A stretch of 19,891 bases of DNA, from assembly GCA_007117055.1 (NCBI GenBank), contig SKHH01000025.1, positions 1 through 19,891 on the forward strand, written 5' to 3'. Positions 14,887 to 19,891 of this stretch are shown in pieces. Position 1 is the first letter of the stretch. Each line of letters begins with the position of its first letter. Origin of the DNA: Lishizhenia sp. GTDB taxonomy: Bacteria > Bacteroidota > Bacteroidia > Flavobacteriales_D > Crocinitomicaceae. A program made the translations under genes and the position numbers. A model generated the notes under the pieces. That model had not been told where the DNA came from. It saw only the letters and a program-made list of their open reading frames with translations, and ran no database searches.

Positions 14887-15999
14887 TTATTGTACCACCA
14901 ACTTCTTCATGATTTTTTGTCCATTAGAGGAAATAAAAACATGATACATACCCTGCTTCCAATCAGCTACATCAATTTGTTTTTCCTTTACACCACTGAA
15001 CGTTTCTTTCAAGACACATCTACCATCTACAGCGTAGACTTCAATGTCATCAAATACAAAATCAGCCTTTACAACAACTCGCTCATAAGCGGGGTTAGGA
15101 TACAATTTTATTTCTTGATTAGCAAAATCTTGAACACTAGCGTCCAATCCAAGATAAAAATCTCTGTATGCAATTTCAGTAATATTTAAACCACCCCCCA
15201 CTTCTCTGGCCTCAACACGTAACAACGGTAAATCTTGAAATTTCGTCCACCACTCATACTTATGTACCCTTGGTTGGTTAATAGGAATCCAATTATTAAA
15301 TACTCCAAAGTCAATTTTCACAGAGTCCTGTTCCTCAATGACATGATGTATTCGAATCGCATTAAATGTTCCCAAAGCGGTAGTAATAGAGCCATAACCA
15401 TCTACCACCGAATAACGTTGTCTATATTGAATGAATATGGCATCAAAAAACGGATTCAAATTCATAATAGTTCTACCTCTAGAAGTATATTCGTCTCCAT
15501 ACGTCAATGGCAGCTTATATGCCATTTCTACCGTATCGGAACGAAAAGGTAAAATATTTCCAGAAACCCCTAAACTCAACCCCGTGTAAGTTATAGAATC
15601 CTCATCAATGCGCGTAAAACGATATACATCATCAATGTCAATCGGTAAAATACCACCAAGTTGATCTAAGGGTAAACCAAGAAAATCTCTATAATAATTC
15701 GAAGACCATCTCCCTGCATTCGAACCAAATTGGAGATTAGCAAGTGGACCGCCACTTGAAACGGGTGATGGTTCTACTAAACGCTGTTCGGAGGCTACTA
15801 AGTACGAAAAATCCCATACGGATTGAGGTCCAGTTGTTTCTATATCGATATTTGGGTCTGACGCAATGGAAATTCGAACGGTATCCCCTTCTTTAATCAT
15901 GTCTTCAGCTTTTAACACTACCTGCGAAATTAAGCCACTAGAAATCAATGAAAAAAAAATAAAAATAAATGTTCTTTTGTAGTTTAAATAGTTCTGCAT
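14887..15999 (-). CDS. T9SS type A sorting domain-containing secreted protein, function unknown
   Basis: I do not recognise the main domain of this 370-residue protein. It has an N-terminal signal peptide (about 1-26, cleavage after LISQ) and a long beta-rich region (about 27-290). That region is dominated by Asp, Tyr and Trp in patterns such as SVWDFSYL, DIDDVYRFTRIDEDSITYTG, GTFNAIRIHHVIEEQDSV and HKYEWWTKF. A C-terminal T9SS type A sorting domain (about 297-370) begins IKLYPNPAYERVVV and ends with QGMYHVFISSNGQKIMKKLVV. Such proteins are exported by Sec, then cross the outer membrane by type IX secretion. A full -7 element and a plausible -33 lie upstream. murQ follows after 29 nt. Adhesin or enzyme cannot be decided from sequence alone. 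Confidence 0.85.
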   Translation of the reverse strand: MQNYLNYKRTFIFIFFSLISSGLISQVVLKAEDMIKEGDTVRISIASDPNIDIETTGPQSVWDFSYLVASEQRLVEPSPVSSGGPLANLQFGSNAGRWSSNYYRDFLGLPLDQLGGILPIDIDDVYRFTRIDEDSITYTGLSLGVSGNILPFRSDTVEMAYKLPLTYGDEYTSRGRTIMNLNPFFDAIFIQYRQRYSVVDGYGSITTALGTFNAIRIHHVIEEQDSVKIDFGVFNNWIPINQPRVHKYEWWTKFQDLPLLRVEAREVGGGLNITEIAYRDFYLGLDASVQDFANQEIKLYPNPAYERVVVKADFVFDDIEVYAVDGRCVLKETFSGVKEKQIDVADWKQGMYHVFISSNGQKIMKKLVVQ

Positions 16000-16015
16000 G
16001 CTTGTAAGATTTGTT

Positions 16016-16047
16016 CAAATGTAACCATTTTTATTCTCGTAATCCAA
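16016..16047 (-). promoter_or_regulatory. Bacteroidota promoter for the T9SS protein-murQ unit
   Basis: The minus strand carries TACATTTG (16016-16023, full TAnnTTTG) with TTG (16045-16047) 21 nt upstream. The -7 element ends 16 nt before the ATG at 15999. The spacing is within the range reported for flavobacterial promoters. Confidence 0.6.
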
Positions 16048-16180
16048 TGAATTGAACCTTTTTTATAATGCGCAAAGGAATGACTATAAGTTGTATCGGT
16101 CATACTCTTTAATTCACTCCATTATTATCATGATTTCAAAAAAACATATTAGTACTGGTATCCAAAAAAAGAAATAGGTC

Positions 16181-16204
16181 TTTTCGTTTTACACAAAACG
16201 AGAG
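16181..16204 (+). repeat. Inverted repeat or hairpin, role unknown
   Basis: TTTTCGTTTT (16181-16190) pairs with AAAACGAGAG (16195-16204) across an ACAC loop: 8 Watson-Crick and 2 G-U pairs on the plus-strand RNA. No T-run follows on the plus strand. On the minus strand the two wobble pairs become mismatches, so it is not a good terminator in either direction. Confidence 0.6.
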
Positions 16205-16298
16205 TCAATTGGAGGAAAAACTAAGAAGTTTTAGAAAGTCTAATTCTTGGTACAGTTATTGAAATAACTAAAATAATTTAAAATTAGTATTCTAACTT

Positions 16299-16313
16299 TC
16301 GTAATTATTACGA
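16299..16313 (+). promoter_or_regulatory. Palindromic candidate operator
   Basis: TCGTAAT-T-ATTACGA is a perfect 15-bp palindrome with a single central base, 25 nt before the ATG of the small secreted protein. It overlaps a near-match -7 element (TAACTTTC, 16293-16300), where a repressor could block initiation. A second dyad, AGTTATT-ga-AATAACT (16254-16269), lies 29 nt upstream. The regulator is unknown. Confidence 0.35.
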
Positions 16314-16338
16314 TATTTATACTTTAAAAACAATTACT

Positions 16339-16707
16339 ATGAAAAATATTATTGTATTAGCCGTGTTTTTTATTATTGGTTTCCAATTGAATGCGCAAAC
16401 AGCTGAATATATTGGAACTGCAGACAATTTTTCTGAAAAAGTTGCAGAGGGTGTGTTTCAAATCATAATGCCTGAAAACACTCAATCTTCTGAAATAGAA
16501 AGAACATCAGCGTATTATACTGATTATTTCACAATCGGATACGATGAAAATGAAAGAATGGTGACCGTAACTATGGTTCAAAACGATGCGCAATCACGCA
16601 GAGTGATTAATCGCTTTTTACTTTCAAATGGCGTGAAGGAAATTTCGTTCGATGGAAATACGTTTAACATCAACTCCTTTTTTAATCAACATTTGAGTCA
16701 AGACTAA
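16339..16707 (+). CDS. Small secreted protein of unknown function
   Basis: This 122-residue protein is not one I can place in a family. It has a clear Sec signal peptide (MKNIIVLAVFFIIGF..., cleavage after LNAQ at about residue 20), giving a mature protein of about 102 residues. The mature part has two or three likely beta strands (TDYFTIGYDENERMVTVTMVQ) and a helix (SRRVINRFLLSNGVKEISF), with no Cys. No lipobox or T9SS tail is present, so a periplasmic location is most likely. It is a single-gene unit, flanked upstream by dyad-rich DNA and downstream by its own intrinsic terminator, suggesting independently regulated expression. The start ATG is preceded by an A-rich stretch without a Shine-Dalgarno. 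Confidence 0.8.
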   Translation: MKNIIVLAVFFIIGFQLNAQTAEYIGTADNFSEKVAEGVFQIIMPENTQSSEIERTSAYYTDYFTIGYDENERMVTVTMVQNDAQSRRVINRFLLSNGVKEISFDGNTFNINSFFNQHLSQD

Positions 16708-16713
16708 TATCTG

Positions 16714-16745
16714 AAAGGTGTTCGAAAGACACCTTTTGTTATTTT
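16714..16745 (+). terminator. Intrinsic terminator after the small secreted protein gene
   Basis: An 8-bp stem, AAAGGTGT (16714-16721) with ACACCTTT (16729-16736), encloses a 7-nt loop and is followed by a T-rich tail (TGTTATTTT). It lies 7 nt past the stop codon. The minus-strand reading has no T-run, so it probably serves only the plus-strand gene. Confidence 0.82.
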
Positions 16746-16804
16746 ATAAAAGGGTTATACAACCTAAAAAGTCTTTTCTTCTTAACTGATTTCTTAGCGG
16801 TGAT

Positions 16805-18706
16805 TTAATTGTCAGCATATTCAGCCAGCTCCATCCAACGCATGGATTTTTCTTCTATATATTGTACTACCTCTGATAATCGCATACTTACTTTTTCCAT
16901 TTCTGTTCCCGATAAAGCACTATTCGAAAGTTCTTCGGTTAATTTTTCTTTTTCCGACTCTAGCTGCATGATTTCTTCATCTAATACTTCGAATTCTTTC
17001 TTTTCTTTAAAGGTTAGTTTTACTTTTTCTATAAAAGCATTTGCGTCAGATATTTTATCCTCTTTGTCTTTGATTCGTTTTCGTTCCTCCTTTCTTTTAA
17101 CATCTTTTTGCTCATTGACTTTTTTCTCTGCCAACTTCAAATGCTCACGATATACAGTATAATTTCCAATGATATCCTTTACCTTGCCTTCCCCTTCAAA
17201 AACAAACAAGTGATCCACCATTTTATCCATAAAATAGCGGTCGTGAGATACAACAATCAAACAGCCTTCAAAACTTTTTAAGTAATCTTCCAATACACTC
17301 AACACAAAAATATCTAGGTCGTTTGTCGGCTCATCCAAAATTAAAAAATTAGGATTTGCCATTAATACTTTCATCAACTTCAAGCGACGCTTTTCTCCCC
17401 CACTTAACTTATGCACAAAATTGTAATGCATGCTTCGAGGAAAAAGGAATTTTTCCAGAAATTGAGCTGCAGACATTTCTCTTCCCTTTGTTAATGGAAT
17501 AAACTCTGCTACATCACGAATAACATCAATTACCTTTTGATTTTCATCAACTTGAATATTTTCCTGCGAATAATAACCAAACACAACCGTATCACCTTTT
17601 ATTACTTTTCCAGTGGTAGGTTCCTCCTCTTGCAGTAGCATTTTTAAAAAGGTAGATTTCCCAGCGCCATTAGCACCAACAATACCCAAACGCTCTTGAC
17701 GTTTAAAGGTATACGACATTTTTTCAAGTATTATTTTATCTCCGAAAGACTTAGATAAACTGTGTAGTTCCAAAATCTTGGAGCCTAATCGCTCCATTTT
17801 GGTTTCAATATTTAACTCATCCTTTTGAAGATTTTTACTCGCTTCTTTCTTTGTTTCGTAAAACGCATCTATACGGGCTTTTTGTTTTGTGCCCCTCGCC
17901 TTCGGTTGACGACGCATCCAGTCCAACTCTTTGCGCATTTGGCTCTTGGCCTTACCCACAGTTACCGCTTCTAACTCCTCCCGTTCTGCTTTTTTTTCCA
18001 AATAATATGAAAAATTACCTTTATAACGATAAATCGTTTGATTTTCCAGTTCAATAATTGAATCAGCTACCACTTCCAAAAAGTAGCGATCATGCGTCAC
18101 CATAAACATTGTAGCCTTGGAAGTCGATAAATACTCCTCGAGCCATTCAATCATATCTAAATCGAGGTGGTTTGTAGGTTCGTCTAAGATCAAAAAATCA
18201 GGTTCGGCGATCAATACTTTAGCCAAGGCGACTCTTTTCCGCTGACCACCTGAAAGATTTTCTATTTTTTGATAAAAATCTTCAAATTTAAGTTTACTCA
18301 AAACCTGCTCGACTTTCACCTCAAAATCCCATGCATTTAAAGACGAAATTTCTTCAAAAAGATTAGCTATTTTTTGCTCATCATTCAAGCGCATCGCCTC
18401 TTTGTATTCCTTGATTACTTTTAACTTTGGAAGGTCGTGATTTAACACCTCATCAATTATGGTATTCGATAAGCAAAGTTTCTCAGTTTGTTCCAAGTAG
18501 CCAACTTGTATCCCCTTACGAAAAACAACACGACCATCGTCCTCCGTTTCTTCACCAACCAAACATTTCAACAATGTTGACTTTCCATTTCCATTTTTCG
18601 CAACAAGCGCTACTTTTTGACCTTGATCAATACCAAAAGTAATATCCTTAAAAATTGTTCTGTCCCCGTAGGTTTTTGTGAGGTTTTCAACCGATAAATA
18701 ATTCAT
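16805..18706 (-). CDS. ABC-F family ATPase, Uup-like
   Basis: This 633-residue soluble protein has two ABC ATPase domains and no membrane segment. That is the ABC-F layout; members act on the ribosome in translation or antibiotic protection. Domain 1 (about 1-235) has Walker A KNGNGKST (about 37-44), signature LSGGQRKRVALAK and Walker B LILDEPTNHLD. The interdomain linker (about 240-300) includes MRRQPKARGTKQKARIDAFYE, the Arg/Lys-rich P-site tRNA interaction motif region, similar to Uup. Domain 2 (about 310-535) has GANGAGKSTF, LSGGEKRRLKLMK and LILDEPTNDLD. A C-terminal coiled coil (about 540-633) with heptad-like Glu/Lys repeats also matches Uup. The first Walker A residue is Ala instead of Gly (AKNGNGKS). 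A strong purine-rich site (GAGGAAGG) precedes the ATG, 18 nt after the DUF4293 gene. Confidence 0.93.
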   Translation of the reverse strand: MNYLSVENLTKTYGDRTIFKDITFGIDQGQKVALVAKNGNGKSTLLKCLVGEETEDDGRVVFRKGIQVGYLEQTEKLCLSNTIIDEVLNHDLPKLKVIKEYKEAMRLNDEQKIANLFEEISSLNAWDFEVKVEQVLSKLKFEDFYQKIENLSGGQRKRVALAKVLIAEPDFLILDEPTNHLDLDMIEWLEEYLSTSKATMFMVTHDRYFLEVVADSIIELENQTIYRYKGNFSYYLEKKAEREELEAVTVGKAKSQMRKELDWMRRQPKARGTKQKARIDAFYETKKEASKNLQKDELNIETKMERLGSKILELHSLSKSFGDKIILEKMSYTFKRQERLGIVGANGAGKSTFLKMLLQEEEPTTGKVIKGDTVVFGYYSQENIQVDENQKVIDVIRDVAEFIPLTKGREMSAAQFLEKFLFPRSMHYNFVHKLSGGEKRRLKLMKVLMANPNFLILDEPTNDLDIFVLSVLEDYLKSFEGCLIVVSHDRYFMDKMVDHLFVFEGEGKVKDIIGNYTVYREHLKLAEKKVNEQKDVKRKEERKRIKDKEDKISDANAFIEKVKLTFKEKKEFEVLDEEIMQLESEKEKLTEELSNSALSGTEMEKVSMRLSEVVQYIEEKSMRWMELAEYADN

Positions 18707-18724
18707 TCTGTTTCCTTCCTCTTA

Positions 18725-19294
18725 TTAACGAATACGGTCTATCGATTTTAGAAGATCTAAATCTCTTTTCACTCCTAGATTCCCCAAAAAGGAAAAAGCC
18801 GTAGCTACAATCAACAAATAGTATCCTATTCCCAATCTACTTTTCACTAATAAACCTTCTAACATGCCATTCAACTGACCTCGCGTAGCATAAAATATAA
18901 CCGTTACAATTATTAATCCAACCAAGAGCGTCACAAAACTCAGTCTACCAAGTTTTTGTTGTGTTTCTAACTTTTTGTATGAGAGCAAAACTGCCAATGC
19001 TAACATTGATAAGAAAATCGAAATTAAATAAAAAGGAAAGCTCACTATTGGAGAAGCTGCAAGCCGATTTGTTTGAGACTTTAATTTCAAAAACTGCTGC
19101 ATATTCTTACTTTCATCCTCTTTTTTCAAGTCAATAGTACCGTCTGCTATCGTACCAAAAACATTCATAGAAATATTCACATCCACTTCTTGTTTTTTCT
19201 CAAGTTGAAACGAAAAAATAGTTGCTCCAAAAGAAATCCATATTAATCCGACTGCAACTATTGTAAAGTAAACCGTTTGAATGCGTTGTAACAT
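18725..19294 (-). CDS. DUF4293 family membrane protein
   Basis: The 189-residue protein starts MLQRIQTVYF and ends with a charged KRDLDLLKSIDRIR tail, the pattern I associate with DUF4293, a family largely confined to Bacteroidota. Four hydrophobic segments (about 9-29, 82-104, 117-138 and 151-171) predict a polytopic inner-membrane protein. A hydrophilic loop of about 50 residues separates the first two and is probably periplasmic. The C-terminal tail is positively charged and probably cytoplasmic. Function is unknown. It heads a two-gene unit with the ABC-F ATPase 18 nt downstream, though the ABC-F protein is soluble and there is no sign that it energises transport through this protein. A full -7 element lies 20 nt upstream of the ATG. 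Confidence 0.88.
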   Translation of the reverse strand: MLQRIQTVYFTIVAVGLIWISFGATIFSFQLEKKQEVDVNISMNVFGTIADGTIDLKKEDESKNMQQFLKLKSQTNRLAASPIVSFPFYLISIFLSMLALAVLLSYKKLETQQKLGRLSFVTLLVGLIIVTVIFYATRGQLNGMLEGLLVKSRLGIGYYLLIVATAFSFLGNLGVKRDLDLLKSIDRIR

Positions 19295-19314
19295 ACCTTT
19301 TTAAATTAGTAAGA

Positions 19315-19322
19315 CAAAGGTA
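19315..19322 (-). promoter_or_regulatory. Bacteroidota -7 promoter element for the DUF4293-ABC-F unit
   Basis: The minus strand reads TACCTTTG, a full TAnnTTTG match and identical to the box of the M43 protease gene. It ends 20 nt before the ATG. No clear -33 TTG is found at the right spacing. Confidence 0.6.
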
Positions 19323-19684
19323 AGGAATTTGACGATATAAAAACTAAAAAAACAAGTGACTCCAAGAACAAATACACTTAAGATTTGAAGGCTTCTATTT
19401 TTATTTCAATGTTGTAAATAGTTATTTGAGGTGCTAATTTACCCCGAATAAATATTAAGTTGTGAAACAATACCTTGTTGATTGAGCAGCCTATAAAATT
19501 AAAAAAATTGAGATAAAATCATTCGTCTTAAAGTGAATTCCTATTCGTTTAGACGAAGAATATCAATCAAGCATACAAAAAAACTTAACTCAACTATCCT
19601 CTAAACAAACTCACTTATTAAGTAATCCTTTAAATATTAAACAACTTGATGGGTAGTTGGTAATTTTATAACTAAATAAAGCGT
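19323..19684. other. Gene-free intergenic stretch between divergent genes
   Basis: AT-rich, with no credible coding frame. It contains the minus-strand region upstream of the DUF4293 gene and the leader of the plus-strand secreted protein. A near-match -7 box (TAATTTTA, about 19660-19667) lies 17 nt before the ATG at 19685. The only other visible structure is the inverted repeat at 19522-19557. Confidence 0.6.
19522..19557 (+). repeat. Imperfect inverted repeat with two competing hairpins
   Basis: TTCGTCTTAAA (19522-19532) pairs with TTTAGACGAA (19548-19557) with one bulged T and a 15-nt loop. The right arm can instead form a local hairpin: TTCGT (19544-19548) with ACGAA (19553-19557). The two structures exclude each other. 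No T-run follows. Confidence 0.5.
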
Positions 19685-19891
19685 ATGAAAAACCAATCAA
19701 TACAATCTAAAAGTAGTAAATTCAAAGTAAACTTATTGATGTTTTTGTTCTTTAACGTGATTTGTCAAAACGTATATTTCGCACAACCCAATGAAGCGAT
19801 TTACTTTAACGGAGAAACTTCCCTCATCAAATTTTGTAATTCTTGTGAAGAGTTATGGGATGATAGTGATTTTGCTACGGACGAATTCACC
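19685..19891 (+). CDS. Secreted protein, N-terminal fragment (runs off the window), possibly LamG-like
   Basis: The first 69 codons of a longer gene, open to the last base. The N-terminus has a basic stretch (KNQSIQSKSSKFK), then a hydrophobic core (VNLLMFLFFNVICQNVYF) and a likely cleavage site after FAQ: a Sec signal peptide. The start of the mature protein, NEAIYFNGETSLIKF, resembles the first strand of laminin-G/concanavalin-like domains (ALxFDGxxDYVxF) in many Bacteroidota cell-surface proteins, often T9SS cargo. Two Cys residues in FCNSCEELW are close together. The domain assignment rests on a short match and is uncertain; the rest of the gene would settle it. No full TAnnTTTG box precedes it. 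Confidence 0.75.
   Translation, partial: MKNQSIQSKSSKFKVNLLMFLFFNVICQNVYFAQPNEAIYFNGETSLIKFCNSCEELWDDSDFATDEFT

Larger units (their letters stand above)
16024..16338. other. Gene-free intergenic stretch with several dyad symmetries
   Basis: No coding frame is credible here. The stretch holds the -33 region of the minus-strand T9SS gene and the upstream region of the plus-strand small secreted protein. Three dyads stand out: a 10-bp hairpin at 16181-16204, a 7-bp dyad at 16254-16269, and a 15-bp palindrome at 16299-16313. A near-match -7 element (TAACTTTC, 16293-16300) overlaps the last dyad. Confidence 0.6.

Noticed and set aside
16805..19294. ABC-F ATPase plus DUF4293 membrane protein as an ABC transporter
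   Set aside because: ABC-F proteins lack transmembrane partners and act on ribosomes; adjacency alone does not make a transporter.
1..19891. CRISPR arrays, insertion sequences, prophage or defence islands
   Set aside because: No regularly spaced repeats, transposase, integrase, Cas or recognisable defence genes were seen; the gene content is core or envelope-related.

Overview
The window looks like ordinary chromosomal DNA from a member of the Bacteroidota, most likely order Flavobacteriales (a Crocinitomicaceae/Fluviicola-like organism is a reasonable guess, not proven). Five things point there: the low GC content; two proteins with C-terminal type IX secretion (T9SS) sorting domains (YPNP motif); SD-poor, A-rich translation starts; Bacteroidota-only families (DUF4293, paired DUF1573 proteins); and at least six copies of the Bacteroidota -7 promoter element TAnnTTTG at sensible distances upstream of genes. 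I see no tRNA or rRNA gene, CRISPR array, transposase, integrase or att site.

Layout. 1-330 (+): the 3' end of an amidohydrolase, stopping 2 bp from the convergent hutH. 333-3225 (-): a hisS-hutH transcription unit read from a TAnnTTTG promoter at 3247-3254. 3391-3789 (-): an apaG gene interrupted by an in-frame TAG at codon 29. 3967-7174 (+): the classical translation operon thrS-infC-rpmI-rplT, with a strong intrinsic terminator at 7198-7226 and a possible pseudoknot or switch between rpmI and rplT. 7244-7816 (-): an ECF-type sigma factor. 7817-8181: a gene-free stretch with a GC-richer, partly self-complementary core. 8182-9755 (+): a lipoprotein translationally coupled (TAATG) to a DUF2306 membrane protein, whose 3' end overlaps a convergent TPR lipoprotein (9687-10892, -). 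10963-13038 (-): a secreted M43 metalloprotease with a PKD-like domain and T9SS tail. 13112-13959 (-): two adjacent DUF1573 proteins. 14039-15999 (-): a T9SS cargo protein followed by murQ, which starts with TTG. 16024-16338: a gene-free stretch rich in dyad symmetries, upstream of a small secreted protein (16339-16707, +) with its own terminator. 16805-19294 (-): DUF4293 membrane protein followed by a Uup-like ABC-F ATPase. 19295-19684: a divergent intergenic region with an inverted repeat. 19685 to the end (+): the start of a secreted, possibly LamG-like protein.

How the genes fit together. The core is translation: two aminoacyl-tRNA synthetases, IF3, L35, L20 and a ribosome-associated-type ABC-F protein. 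Around it lie cell-envelope and secretion genes typical of marine or freshwater Flavobacteriales: lipoproteins, T9SS cargo, a secreted protease, and muropeptide recycling by MurQ. I found no convincing new multi-gene system. The items most worth a second look are the amber-interrupted apaG, the rpmI-rplT spacer pairing, and the unexplained structured intergenic stretches.
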